Assembly: GCA_022616375.1 (NCBI GenBank)
Contig: JAKEEW010000265.1
Coordinates: forward strand, 1 to 55,424
Length of the DNA stretch: 55,424 nucleotides
Origin: Sporichthyaceae bacterium
GTDB taxonomy: Bacteria; Actinomycetota; Actinomycetes; JAKEEW01
Direction of reading: 5' to 3'
The notes beneath the pieces were generated by a model. That model was not told the origin of the DNA. It ran no database searches and worked only from the letters and a program-made list of their open reading frames with translations. Positions 39,041-48,851 of the stretch are shown here, piece by piece. The first letter of the stretch is position 1, and every line of letters starts with the position of its first letter. Made by a program: the position numbers and the translations under genes.

Positions 39041-40024
39041 ATGGCGATCGGATGGAACCAGGCCTGGCGGGCCGAGGTGGACGAGTGGATCTCGGACCAG
39101 CTGGTCCGGCTTGGCCGCCGGCCGTCAGGTGAGATCGAGCAGATCAAGTTGCGGTCGTGGTCGCTGGTCTTGCGCGTGCCGGCCGAGCCGAATCAGGTGT
39201 GGTTCAAGGCCGGTGGGCCGGGCTGCGCCTACGAGGCGGGTCTGGTCGCCGCGCTGGCCGGTTGGGTTGGCCGGTCCGTGCTCGGGCCACTCGCCGTCGA
39301 CCGGGACCGGGGCTGGCTGCTGCTCCCGGACGGCGGACCGACCCTGCGCAGCATCCTGGCCGATGGTGACGACCAGGCGCATTGGGAGCGGCTGCTGCCG
39401 TCCTACGCCGAACTGCAGCGTGAGCTGTCCGGCCGGGTCGACGAGATGCTCGCACTGGGCGTGCCTGACCAGCGGCCACGTACGGTGCCGGTCGCGCTGG
39501 CTTCGCTGCTGGCAGACACCGATGCGCTGATGATCGATCAACCCGGTGGGATGACCGCGGCGGATCACGATCGGATGCCGCGGCTGCAGCCCGAGGTGGC
39601 CGGATGGGCCAAGCAGCTGGACGAGTTCGGGATCGCGCCGTCGTTGAATCACGACGACTTCCATGACGGCAACGTGTTCCTGCGCGACGGCCATTACGTG
39701 TTCTTCGACTGGGGCGACGCGTCGGTCTCGCATCCGTTCGCCAGCCTGCTGGTCACCCTGAACGTGATCGCGCACCAGAAGACGCTGACCCCAGGAAGCG
39801 CCGAGCTGATCCGGATGCGCGATGCCTACCTGGAACCGTGGAGCGCCGAGCACGACCACGCCGACCTGGTCGAGGCGGCTCGGCTGGCGACCCGGTTGGG
39901 CAAGGTCGGCCGGTCGCTGTCCTGGCGGCGGGCGCTGATCGGCGGTACGCCGGAGGAGATCGCGCCGTGGGCGGACGGCATTCCCGGTTGGCTGACCGAG
40001 TTGTTCGAGCCCGACCTGATCTAG
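39041..40024 (+). CDS. APH-family phosphotransferase
   Basis: 327 residues. The kinase catalytic motif HDDFHDGNV and the metal motif FFDWGDA of the aminoglycoside/homoserine kinase fold are present. The substrate is unknown; many such genes are not resistance genes. ATG 39041 is preferred to ATG 38999, which would leave only 23 nt to the divergent ABC gene. Its TAG shares bases with the stop of the convergent phosphatase gene (CTAG, 40021-40024). Confidence 0.82.
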   Translation: MAIGWNQAWRAEVDEWISDQLVRLGRRPSGEIEQIKLRSWSLVLRVPAEPNQVWFKAGGPGCAYEAGLVAALAGWVGRSVLGPLAVDRDRGWLLLPDGGPTLRSILADGDDQAHWERLLPSYAELQRELSGRVDEMLALGVPDQRPRTVPVALASLLADTDALMIDQPGGMTAADHDRMPRLQPEVAGWAKQLDEFGIAPSLNHDDFHDGNVFLRDGHYVFFDWGDASVSHPFASLLVTLNVIAHQKTLTPGSAELIRMRDAYLEPWSAEHDHADLVEAARLATRLGKVGRSLSWRRALIGGTPEEIAPWADGIPGWLTELFEPDLI

Positions 40025-40497
40025 CGGTTGGCCGCCGCTACCTGCGCCTGGGTCCAGGCCAGCAGGCCGGGCATGGCGGCCTCGATCAGCTCGAGAGTCT
40101 GGGCGTAGCCGCCGGGACCGTCGTAGATCGGGTCGGGTACCTCCGCGTCACCGTCCACCGCCGGGTCGAACGACCTGAGCAGTCGTACCCGCCGCTCCGG
40201 CTCACTGACCAGCTGGTGCAGCACGCACCGGTGCCCGCCGGCCATCGCAACCAGCAGGTCGGCCTCGAGGTCATCCGGGCGCAGCGTCGCGGAGGTGTGC
40301 TCGGTGGGATAACCGTGCAGAGCCAGGACGCTGGTCGCGGTCGGGTCGAGCGGCTCGCCCGGGTTCAATGGGCCGGTGCCGGCACTGCTCACTCGAACCT
40401 GGTCGGCCAGACCGCTGCGGTGGAGGTAGGCACCGAAGACCAGGGCCGCGATCGGCGATCGGCAGGTGTTTCCGGTGCAGACGAAGCAGATGTGCAC
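40021..40497 (-). CDS. Low-molecular-weight protein-tyrosine phosphatase
   Basis: 158 residues. The active-site loop CTGNTCRS (Cys7, Arg13) is at the N-terminus, and the general-acid Asp lies in a DPIYDG segment near residue 119. This is the fold of PtpA/Wzb-type enzymes and some arsenate reductases. GTG start without Shine-Dalgarno; TAGGCT lies 6 nt upstream on the minus strand (40509-40504), suggesting a leaderless mRNA. Confidence 0.9.
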   Translation of the reverse strand: MHICFVCTGNTCRSPIAALVFGAYLHRSGLADQVRVSSAGTGPLNPGEPLDPTATSVLALHGYPTEHTSATLRPDDLEADLLVAMAGGHRCVLHQLVSEPERRVRLLRSFDPAVDGDAEVPDPIYDGPGGYAQTLELIEAAMPGLLAWTQAQVAAANR

Positions 40498-40560
40498 AAC
40501 CGGAGCCTACGCGGAACGTGACCGGCGGTTGCCGGCAATATGCGGATTCGTTTCCTGCGG

Positions 40561-40613
40561 AGCCGCTAGAGCTTGCGGAGCCGCAGAGCTTGCGCAGTCG
40601 CTAGAGCTTGCGC
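40561..40613. repeat. Three imperfect tandem copies of the coaA 3' end
   Basis: Units of about 17-18 bp with the core GCTAGAGCTTGCGCAG or GCAGAGCTTGCGCAG at about 40561-40578, 40579-40595 and 40596-40613. The last one contains the coaA stop codon and its final codons (RKL). The two others lie after the stop on the minus strand. Confidence 0.65.
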
Positions 40614-41578
40614 AGCCGGATCCGCCGGACCGCATGGTCGGCACCCTTGTGCAACACCAGCGTGGCCCGACCCCGGGTGGGCCGGATGTTCTGCACCAGG
40701 TTCGGCTCGTTGGTCTCGGTCCAGATCCGGGCCGCGGTTGCCTCCGCGTCGGCATCGGACAGCTGGGCATAGCGATGGAAGTAGGACCTCGGATCGGCGA
40801 ACGCGGTCTGCCGCAGGACCCGGAACCGATCGACGTACCAGCGGCGAACGTCGCTCTGGGCGGCATCCACGTACACCGAGAAGTCGAAGAAGTCGAAGAC
40901 CGCCAGGCGCGGCCGCCCGTCCGGATGCGATCGGGCCGGCTGCAGCACGTTGAGGCCCTCGATCAGCAGGATGTCCGGCCGGCGGACCACCTGGAACTCG
41001 CCGGGCACCAGGTCGTAGGTCAGGTGGGAGTAGGTCGGCGCACTCACGGCTGGGGCGCCGGACTTCACGTCGCTGACGAAGCGCAGCAGCCGGCGCTGGT
41101 CGTACGACTCGGGAAAGCCCTTGCGGTGCAGCAGGCCGCGCCGGGTCAGCTCGGCCAGTGGCAGCAGGAACCCGTCGGTGGTGACCAGCTCGACCCGGGG
41201 ATGGTCGGGCCAGCGGGCCAGCAGCTCGCGCAGGATCCGGGCGGTGGTGGACTTGCCGACCGCGACCGAGCCGGCGATGCCGATGACGAACGGGGTACGG
41301 CCGGAGTCCAATGGTCGGCCGTCCGTCGCGCGCTCGCCGAGGAACGTCGAGGTGGCCGCGTGCAGCTCGTGGGTGGCCGCGACGTAGAGGTTGAGCAGCC
41401 GGGACAGTGGGAGGTAGACGTCGGTCACCTCGGCGAGATCGACCGGTTCGCCGAGACCGGACAGCCGCTCCAGCTCGGTCTCGGTCAGCGGCAGCGGTGT
41501 GCTCTCCCGCAGCTTGGCCCAGGCGGCGCGGTCCAGCTCGACGTAGGGCGAGGCGGGCCGATCGGGTCCGGGCTTCAC
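40601..41578 (-). CDS. coaA: Pantothenate kinase, type I
   Basis: 325 residues; phosphorylates pantothenate, the first and usually rate-limiting step of CoA synthesis. P-loop GSVAVGKS at about residues 103-110, then the TTDGFLLP and LIEGLNVLQ segments of the CoaA family. GTG start. A TATAAG box 8 nt upstream on the minus strand (41592-41587) may be its -10 element. Confidence 0.95.
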   Translation of the reverse strand: MKPGPDRPASPYVELDRAAWAKLRESTPLPLTETELERLSGLGEPVDLAEVTDVYLPLSRLLNLYVAATHELHAATSTFLGERATDGRPLDSGRTPFVIGIAGSVAVGKSTTARILRELLARWPDHPRVELVTTDGFLLPLAELTRRGLLHRKGFPESYDQRRLLRFVSDVKSGAPAVSAPTYSHLTYDLVPGEFQVVRRPDILLIEGLNVLQPARSHPDGRPRLAVFDFFDFSVYVDAAQSDVRRWYVDRFRVLRQTAFADPRSYFHRYAQLSDADAEATAARIWTETNEPNLVQNIRPTRGRATLVLHKGADHAVRRIRLRKL

Positions 41579-41586
41579 AGCCCACG

Positions 41587-41592
41587 CTTATA
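41587..41592 (-). promoter_or_regulatory. TATAAG -10 box of coaA
   Basis: TATAAG on the minus strand, 8 nt before the coaA GTG, with no Shine-Dalgarno between. Five of six bases match the -10 consensus. Confidence 0.45.
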
Positions 41593-41627
41593 CCAGCCCG
41601 GAGCCGGGTTCGAGATCGCCTGGCGGG

Positions 41628-42020
41628 CTACCCCTGGGGCTCGCCGCCGGCGCGGGCGCCTCGCCCCTGATCGGCCAGCACCTCGGCCAGCCGCTGCCGG
41701 GCGGCCGCGTGCTGCGGCTCCAGGGACAGCGCCCTGGCCAGGTAGGACACCGCGTTGGCCAGGTCACCTAGGCGCAGCGCAATCTCGCCTAACTGCAACC
41801 AGGAGTCGACGTGCTCGGCCTGGGTGACCACAACCGCCCGGAAGTACTCCGCCGCCGCCTCCAGGTCGTCCTGGTCGAGCCGGATCAGGCCGAGGCCGTA
41901 CAGCCCGTCGGCCCGCAGCGCCCCCTCGCCGCTGGCCAGCGCGGCAAATGCTCGCTCGCTGTCGGCGAGTCGGCCTTCCTGGTAGGCACGCCGGGCCTCA
42001 CCGACACGGTGGTCGGTCAT
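41628..42020 (-). CDS. Small TPR-repeat protein
   Basis: 130 residues with about three tetratricopeptide repeats (YQEGRLADSERAFAAL, DLEAAAEYFRAVV, DLANAVSYLARALSLEP). No signal peptide or membrane segment. ATG 42020 directly follows GGGGGAGAG on the minus strand; an upstream GTG would place that site inside the gene. Probably a scaffold; partner unknown. Confidence 0.8.
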   Translation of the reverse strand: MTDHRVGEARRAYQEGRLADSERAFAALASGEGALRADGLYGLGLIRLDQDDLEAAAEYFRAVVVTQAEHVDSWLQLGEIALRLGDLANAVSYLARALSLEPQHAAARQRLAEVLADQGRGARAGGEPQG

Positions 42021-42160
42021 CTCTCCCCCAGGTGGCGACACCAGCTAGCCACCGTAACTACGCACTGTGGCCAGCCGGTTCTGCACTGTCAATACCCGGG
42101 TGGAAGATCACTCGAGCCGGCCGGAACCGGCAGCCCAGGGGCCGATCCGGGAGGCCCGGG

Positions 42161-42166
42161 TAGGGT
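42161..42166 (+). promoter_or_regulatory. TAGGGT -10 box of glmS
   Basis: TAGGGT 7 nt before the glmS ATG, with no Shine-Dalgarno between. A leaderless transcript would begin at or next to the ATG, leaving no room for a riboswitch or ribozyme of the glmS type. Confidence 0.5.
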
Positions 42167-42173
42167 GACGGCC

Positions 42174-44039
42174 ATGTGCGGAATCGTGGGGTACGTCGGG
42201 GACAAATCGGCACTCGAGGTCGTGATCGAGGGCCTGCGGCGGCTTGAGTACCGCGGGTACGACTCCGCTGGGGTGGCGCTGATCTCCAGCAACGGCGGAT
42301 CGGGCACCGAGCTCGCCACCGAGCGCCGGGCCGGGAAGCTGGCCAACCTGATCGGCGCGATCGAGGAGCGGCCGCTGCCGGCGGCCACAACCGGGATGGG
42401 CCACACCCGGTGGGCCACCCACGGCGCCCCGACCGACCGCAACGCGCATCCGCACACGGACTGCACCGGCCGGGTAGCAGTGATCCACAACGGCATCATC
42501 GAGAACTTCGCCGCGCTGCGGGCCGAGCTCACCGCCGCCGGGCACCCGCTGAGCTCGGACACCGACACCGAGGTGGTCGCGCATCTGCTCGAGGCCGCCT
42601 ACCAGGACTCCGACGGCGATCTGGCCGAGGCGCTGCGCCGGGTCTGCCGCCGGCTGGAGGGCGCGTTCACGCTCGTGGTCGTGCACGCCGACGCGCCGGG
42701 CGTAGTGGTTGGTGCCCGCCGGAACTCACCACTGGTGGTAGGCCGGGGGATCGGGGAGAACTTCCTCGCCTCCGACGTCGCCGCGTTCATCGCCCATACC
42801 AGGCAGGCGATCGAGCTCGGCCAGGACCAGGTCGTGGAGATCCGCGCCGACCAGATCTCGATCACCAACTTCGACGGCACCCGGGCCGCGGTGAACGAGT
42901 ACCACGTGGACTGGGACGTCTCGGCCGCGGAAAAGGGCGGCTACGACTACTTCATGCTCAAGGAGATCGCCGAGCAGCCCCGCGCGGTGGCCGACACGCT
43001 GCTCGGCCGGATCGGCGCCGACGGCCGGCTTCAACTGGACGAGATGCGGCTGTCCCCCGACGAGTTGCGCGAGATCGACAAGATCATCGTCATCGCGTGC
43101 GGGACCTCGTTCCATGCCGCGCTGATCGCCAAGTACGCGATCGAGCACTGGACCCGGATCCCCTGCGAGGCGGAGCTGGCCAGCGAGTTCCGCTACCGCG
43201 ACCCGGTGCTGAGCCGACGCACGCTGGTCATCGTGATCTCCCAGTCCGGCGAGACGATGGACACGCTGATGGCCCTGCGGCACGCCAGGGAACAGGGCTC
43301 CCTGGTGCTCGCGATCAGCAACACGAACGGTTCCACGATCCCGCGCGAGTCCGACGCGGTGCTGTACACGCACGCCGGTCCCGAAGTCGCGGTGGCCTCC
43401 ACCAAGGCGTTCCTCACCCAGCTGGTTGCGGTCTACCTGGTGGCGCTCTACCTCGGCCAGCTCCGCGGCACCAACTACGGCGACGAGCTGGACGACGTGA
43501 TCCTGCAACTCGCGGCGATGCCGGAGAAGGTGGAGAAGGTCCTGGAGACGATGGAGCCGGTCCGGGAGCTGGCCCGGTCGTTGGCCGGCGAGCGGTGCGT
43601 GCTGTTCCTCGGCCGCCACGTGGGCTACCCGGTCGCGCTCGAGGGCGCGCTCAAGCTCAAGGAGCTGGCCTACATGCACGCCGAGGGCTTCGCCGCCGGC
43701 GAGCTCAAGCACGGCCCGATCGCGCTGATCGAGCAGGATCTGCCGGTGGTCGTGGTAGTGCCGTCCAGGCAGGGGCGCGACGTGCTGCACGACAAGATCG
43801 TGTCGAACATCCAGGAGATCAGGGCCCGCGGCGCCAAGACCATCGTGATTGCCGAGGAGGGCGACGACGCGGTCGTGCCCTACGCAGACATGCTGATCCG
43901 GATCCCGCCGACGCCGACCCTGCTGCAGCCGCTGGTTGCGACGGTCCCGCTGCAGGTGTTCGCGTGCGAGCTGGCCACCGCGAAGGGTCACGAGGTCGAC
44001 CAGCCGCGGAACCTGGCCAAGTCGGTCACGGTCGAGTAG
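42174..44039 (+). CDS. glmS: Glutamine-fructose-6-phosphate aminotransferase
   Basis: 621 residues; makes glucosamine-6-phosphate from fructose-6-phosphate and glutamine. After the initiator Met comes the catalytic Cys2 (MCGIVGYVG). The glutaminase domain runs to about residue 240. Two SIS sugar domains follow (IIVIACGTSFHAALIAKYA, SQSGETMDT; AEGFAAGELKHGPIALI). The C-terminus ends LAKSVTVE as expected. Confidence 0.97.
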   Translation: MCGIVGYVGDKSALEVVIEGLRRLEYRGYDSAGVALISSNGGSGTELATERRAGKLANLIGAIEERPLPAATTGMGHTRWATHGAPTDRNAHPHTDCTGRVAVIHNGIIENFAALRAELTAAGHPLSSDTDTEVVAHLLEAAYQDSDGDLAEALRRVCRRLEGAFTLVVVHADAPGVVVGARRNSPLVVGRGIGENFLASDVAAFIAHTRQAIELGQDQVVEIRADQISITNFDGTRAAVNEYHVDWDVSAAEKGGYDYFMLKEIAEQPRAVADTLLGRIGADGRLQLDEMRLSPDELREIDKIIVIACGTSFHAALIAKYAIEHWTRIPCEAELASEFRYRDPVLSRRTLVIVISQSGETMDTLMALRHAREQGSLVLAISNTNGSTIPRESDAVLYTHAGPEVAVASTKAFLTQLVAVYLVALYLGQLRGTNYGDELDDVILQLAAMPEKVEKVLETMEPVRELARSLAGERCVLFLGRHVGYPVALEGALKLKELAYMHAEGFAAGELKHGPIALIEQDLPVVVVVPSRQGRDVLHDKIVSNIQEIRARGAKTIVIAEEGDDAVVPYADMLIRIPPTPTLLQPLVATVPLQVFACELATAKGHEVDQPRNLAKSVTVE

Positions 44040-44165
44040 TCGCCACGCGGGTTCGGTCACCGGGGGTTCACGCGCCGGACCCGGCCTCGTAGCGTTGTCT
44101 GAACGTCGATTGCCGCAGTCGGCTGTGGCAGCGTGGGGCACCGCAGAGAATCGAGCGAGGCAGCG
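44040..44165 (+). other. glmS-phoX-like gap
   Basis: 126 nt. No clear promoter hexamers and no stable terminator are recognised. A weak GAGCGAGGCAGCG purine stretch before 44166 may be the ribosome-binding site. Confidence 0.4.
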
Positions 44166-45620
44166 ATGACCAGTGTGACTAGGCGTACTTTCATCAAGGG
44201 CGCGGCGGCCGGAGCCGGGGTCGCCGTCGCCGGACCATTCCAGGGCGTGGCCGCGCGGGCGGCGACGGTCCGCAATGGCGGCACGGTGCGGGCGAGCGCG
44301 CCGCACCCGGGCTACGGACCGCTCATCCCTACCCCTGACCTCAGGGACGGCACCACCCGGCTGGCACTGCCCGAGGGCTTCTCCTACCGCTCCTTTGCCC
44401 CGCGTGGGTTCGTCATGGACGACGGGGTGGCGACCCCGGCTCGGCACGACGGGATGGCCTGCTTCAACGGCCCTGGGCGCAACTTCGTGCTGATCCGCAA
44501 CCACGAGGTCAACGGGCCGGTGCCGGCATTCGGCGACCCGGCAACCGCGTACGACACGATGACCGGCGGCGGCACCACCCGCGTGGTCATCACCCGGTTC
44601 GGCGAGGTGTTACACAGCGAGGTCAGCTGCAACGGCACCCAGATGAACTGCTCGGGCGGACCGATGCTATGGGGTTCCTGGATTAGCTGCGAGGAGACCG
44701 TGAACGGTCCCGATGTCGGCCCTGACTTCACCGGCGCGCCCAACACGGCGCTCACGCAGACGCACGGCTACGTCCACGAGGTGCGCGCGCGGGCCAACGG
44801 CGCGGTCAAGACCACCCCGGTCAGGTCGGCCGGGCGGTTCGCGCACGAGTCGGTGGCGTACGACCCGTTCTTCAACCACCTGTATCTGACCGAGGACAAC
44901 TTCGCGTTCCCGAGCGGTTTCTATCGCTACCGGCCGCCGGACCACGCGTTGTTCCGCCGCCGGATCAGTGACGGTGGCCGGTTGCAGATGCTGGCGGTGA
45001 AGGGTCAGCCGAACGCGGACCTGTCCGGGCACTTCGAGATCGGCACCACGTTCGACACCGAGTGGGTCACCATCGACGACCCGGACCCGACGTTCGCCCC
45101 CGGGACCACGAACGACCAGGCGCTGGTCGCGGTGTCCAACCAGGGTCTGGCGAAGGGTGCGGCGATGTTCTCCCGGCTCGAGGGCTCGGCCTGGGATCTC
45201 GGCGTGGTCTACTTCACCTCCACCCAGGGTGGCGCGCTCGACCCGTCCCAACCGCCGCCGGCCGGGTTCGGAGACGGCCGTGGGCAGATCTGGGCCTACC
45301 GGCCGCTGACCGGGCGGCTGCGGCTGGTGTACGAGTCGACCGGGCTGGATGTGCTCGACCTGCCGGACAACGTGACCACCAGCCGGCGCGGTTCGCTGGT
45401 GATCTGCGAGGACGGGCTGGACGGGCAGAGCTTCCTGCGCGGGCTCACCCCGGGCGGGCTGCTGTTCGACTTCGCCCAGAACGTCACCGCGGGCACCACC
45501 GGTGACGAGTTCGCCGGATCCACGTTCAGCCCGGACGGACACACCCTGTTCGTCAACATCCAGTCGTCGTTCGGCATCTCGTTCGCGATCTGGGGACCCT
45601 GGGCCAAGGGCGGCTTCTAG
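44166..45620 (+). CDS. Tat-exported PhoX-like (DUF839) protein
   Basis: 484 residues. The N-terminus is a twin-arginine signal (TRRTFIKGAAAGAG) with a likely cut after AARA. The rest has the features of DUF839/PhoX proteins: a beta-propeller with segments such as LIRNHEVNGPVPAFG and SWISCEETVNGPDVG, and a GSLVICEDG segment that probably binds metal. PhoX enzymes are calcium/iron phosphatases, but many DUF839 proteins lack proof of this activity. ATG 44166 fits the signal peptide; ATG 44133 would add 11 residues. Confidence 0.85.
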   Translation: MTSVTRRTFIKGAAAGAGVAVAGPFQGVAARAATVRNGGTVRASAPHPGYGPLIPTPDLRDGTTRLALPEGFSYRSFAPRGFVMDDGVATPARHDGMACFNGPGRNFVLIRNHEVNGPVPAFGDPATAYDTMTGGGTTRVVITRFGEVLHSEVSCNGTQMNCSGGPMLWGSWISCEETVNGPDVGPDFTGAPNTALTQTHGYVHEVRARANGAVKTTPVRSAGRFAHESVAYDPFFNHLYLTEDNFAFPSGFYRYRPPDHALFRRRISDGGRLQMLAVKGQPNADLSGHFEIGTTFDTEWVTIDDPDPTFAPGTTNDQALVAVSNQGLAKGAAMFSRLEGSAWDLGVVYFTSTQGGALDPSQPPPAGFGDGRGQIWAYRPLTGRLRLVYESTGLDVLDLPDNVTTSRRGSLVICEDGLDGQSFLRGLTPGGLLFDFAQNVTAGTTGDEFAGSTFSPDGHTLFVNIQSSFGISFAIWGPWAKGGF

Positions 45621-45679
45621 GCGCGCCCTCCGCCCTCCCGGCTCCGGGCTCCCTGCTCCGGTCTCCGCGCCCCTTCGGC

Positions 45680-45753
45680 GATCATTACTCGCGGAATGAG
45701 CAATTGATCACCCAGTTTGCGGCTTTTGTCGGCGCAAACCGCGAGTAATGATC
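45680..45753. repeat. Palindromic element, family B, copy 2
   Basis: 74 bp element. The outer arms, counted from 45675 to 45758, are 20 bp and perfect (45675-45694 and 45739-45758). It matches the reverse complement of the element at 21576-21649 without gaps (about 54 of 74 positions). It lies between the PhoX-like gene and acpS. Confidence 0.85.
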
Positions 45754-45776
45754 GCCGATGGCGGGGGCACCGGTCT

Positions 45777-45782
45777 TAGGGT
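45777..45782 (+). promoter_or_regulatory. TAGGGT -10 box of acpS
   Basis: TAGGGT 6 nt before the acpS GTG, without a Shine-Dalgarno. It fits leaderless initiation. Confidence 0.45.
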
Positions 45783-45788
45783 GGGGCC

Positions 45789-46139
45789 GTGATCGTAGGG
45801 GTCGGCATCGACGTGGTCGACGTCGAGCGCTTCGTCGAGTCGATGCAGCGCACCCCCGGCCTGGCCGAGCGGGTGTTCACCGAGACCGAGCGGCACGTCG
45901 GCCCGGCCTCGCTGGCGGCCAGGTTTGCCGCCAAGGAGGCGGTGGCCAAGGCGCTCGGCGCGCCCGGTGGGCTGCGCTGGCACGACTGTGAGGTGCTCAC
46001 CGCCGACTCCGGCCGACCGTCTCTGGTGATCACCGGAACCGTAGCCGCCCGGGCCGCGATGCTCGGGATCCGGACCTGGCACGTGTCGATGAGCCACGAC
46101 GCCGGCATCGCCAGTGCTGTGGTGATCGCCGAGAGCTGA
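45789..46139 (+). CDS. acpS: Holo-[acyl-carrier-protein] synthase
   Basis: 116 residues; moves phosphopantetheine from CoA to acyl carrier proteins. Metal ligand Asp8 in [12 protein letters not shown] and Glu in [12 protein letters not shown] are present. The C-terminus [16 protein letters not shown] is typical. GTG start. nnrD/E follows after 13 nt. coaA, which supplies the CoA substrate pathway, lies about 4 kb upstream. Confidence 0.95.
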   Translation: MIVGVGIDVVDVERFVESMQRTPGLAERVFTETERHVGPASLAARFAAKEAVAKALGAPGGLRWHDCEVLTADSGRPSLVITGTVAARAAMLGIRTWHVSMSHDAGIASAVVIAES

Positions 46140-46152
46140 GATCCTGGCTGCT

Positions 46153-47649
46153 ATGAGGTTCGGGTACCCGGTTGCCACGGTGCGCCGGGCCGAGGCCGAG
46201 CTGATGGCCTCGCTGCCGACCGGCGCGCTGATGCGCCGCGCGGCCGGCGGGCTCGCCGCGGCCGGCGTCGAGCTGCTCGGCAGGCAGGTCTACGGCAGCC
46301 GTGTAGTGCTGCTGGTGGGGTCGGGAGACAACGGCGGCGACGCGTTGTTCGCCGGCGCCACGCTGGCGCGGCGCGGTGCGGTAGTCACCGCGGTGCTGCT
46401 CGACCCGGACCGCGCGCATCCCGCCGGGCTGGCCGCGTTGCGGGTAGCCGGCGGGCTGTCTGTCCCGGCCTTCCCGGACTCCGGCCGCCGAGTCGCCGCG
46501 GCTGCCGAGCAGGCGATCCGGACCGCCGAGCTGGTCCTGGACGGGATCGTCGGGATTGGCGCCACCGGCCCGCTGCGCGCCGAGCCGGCCGCCGTCGTGG
46601 CGCTGCTGGCCGATGCCCCGGCCACAGTGGTCGCGGTCGACCTGCCAAGTGGGGTCGATCCGGATACCGGAGCGGTTCCGGGGCCGGCCGTCCGCGCGGA
46701 TGTCACGGTCACGTTCGGCGCCTATAAGCCCGGCCTGCTGGTCGATCCGGGCGCCGGACATGCCGGCGTCGTTCAGTTGGTGGACATCGGGCTCGATCCG
46801 TACCTAGCCGAGCCCTCGCTCGCCGCGCTGCAGGCTGTCGATGTCGCTGCGGCCTGGCCCTGGCCGGGCGGGCCGGAGATGGACAAATACCGCCGTGGCG
46901 TAGTCGGCGTGTTCGCCGGCTCGGCCGGCTATCCGGGCGCCGCGGTGCTCGCTGTCGGCGGTGCGCTGCGCGGTGGTGCCGGCATGGTCCGCTACGTCGG
47001 GCCGGACCGGGTCGCAGCGCTCGTGCGCGCCCGCTGGCCGGAGGCGGTGGTCGCGACCAAACCGGCGGACGCGGGCCGGGTACAGGCCTGGGTGGCCGGG
47101 CCCGGGCTCGGCACCGATCCGGCGGCCGCCGGCCAGCTGGACGAGGTGCTGGCCACCGATCATCCGGTGCTGCTGGATGCGGACGCCCTCACGCTGCTGG
47201 CCGGCCGCGGCGGGCTGGACCGGACCGCGCCCACGTTGCTCACTCCGCACGCGGGGGAGGCGGCCCGGCTGCTCGGCCACGACGACCGGGCCAGGATCGA
47301 GGCCGACCGGCTGGCCGCGGTGACCGAGTTGGCCCGGCGCTACCGGGCGACCGTGCTGCTCAAGGGCACCACCACGCTGATCGCCGGACCCGACGCCGGC
47401 GATGCCCGCAGTACGCCGATCCGGGTGAACCCGACCGGCACTCCTTGGCTGGCCACCGCAGGCAGCGGAGACGTGCTGTCCGGGCTGGCCGGATCGCTGC
47501 TGGCCGCCGGCCTCCAGCCGGTCGACGCCGGTTCGGTCGGCGCCTACCTGCACGGGCTCGCCGCCCGGCTGGCCGCTGACGCCGGAGTCCCGATCACCGC
47601 CGGCGACGTCCTCGATGCCCTGCGTCATGCGGTGGCGGCTATCCGCTGA
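46153..47649 (+). CDS. Bifunctional NAD(P)H-hydrate epimerase / ADP-dependent dehydratase
   Basis: 498 residues; repairs hydrated NAD(P)H. The N-terminal YjeF_N epimerase domain (about 1-215) has LLVGSGDNGGDALFAG and VDLPSGVDPDTG. The C-terminal carbohydrate-kinase-like dehydratase domain has GPGLG, LLKGTTTLIAG and the nucleotide site TAGSGDVLSG. Position between acpS and alr is conserved in actinobacteria. ATG start; no clear Shine-Dalgarno. The two activities are known as NnrE and NnrD. Confidence 0.93.
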   Translation: MRFGYPVATVRRAEAELMASLPTGALMRRAAGGLAAAGVELLGRQVYGSRVVLLVGSGDNGGDALFAGATLARRGAVVTAVLLDPDRAHPAGLAALRVAGGLSVPAFPDSGRRVAAAAEQAIRTAELVLDGIVGIGATGPLRAEPAAVVALLADAPATVVAVDLPSGVDPDTGAVPGPAVRADVTVTFGAYKPGLLVDPGAGHAGVVQLVDIGLDPYLAEPSLAALQAVDVAAAWPWPGGPEMDKYRRGVVGVFAGSAGYPGAAVLAVGGALRGGAGMVRYVGPDRVAALVRARWPEAVVATKPADAGRVQAWVAGPGLGTDPAAAGQLDEVLATDHPVLLDADALTLLAGRGGLDRTAPTLLTPHAGEAARLLGHDDRARIEADRLAAVTELARRYRATVLLKGTTTLIAGPDAGDARSTPIRVNPTGTPWLATAGSGDVLSGLAGSLLAAGLQPVDAGSVGAYLHGLAARLAADAGVPITAGDVLDALRHAVAAIR

Positions 47650-47689
47650 CCCGAGCCTGTCGCGCCGTTGATCAAGATAGCTGCCATGC

Positions 47690-47695
47690 CAGACT
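47690..47695 (+). promoter_or_regulatory. Possible leaderless promoter of alr
   Basis: CAGACT 7 nt before the alr ATG, with TTGATC (47668-47673) 16 nt further upstream as a possible -35. No Shine-Dalgarno in the 53 nt gap. Confidence 0.35.
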
Positions 47696-47702
47696 GTGCG
47701 GG

Positions 47703-48847
<1,145 letters not shown>

Positions 48848-48851
<4 letters not shown>

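Noticed and set aside
39041-40024. Aminoglycoside resistance gene
   Set aside because: Only the general APH kinase motifs are present; the neighbours and overall sequence give no reason to call a resistance enzyme.
42041-42173. glmS riboswitch-ribozyme
   Set aside because: The TAGGGT box is 7 nt from the ATG and the gap has no matching fold; this regulator is typical of Firmicutes.
47667-47690. CAAGATAGCTG-CCATG stretch that resembles one arm of palindrome family A
   Set aside because: Only half of an arm with a 3 nt gap and no partner arm; too short to count as a copy.
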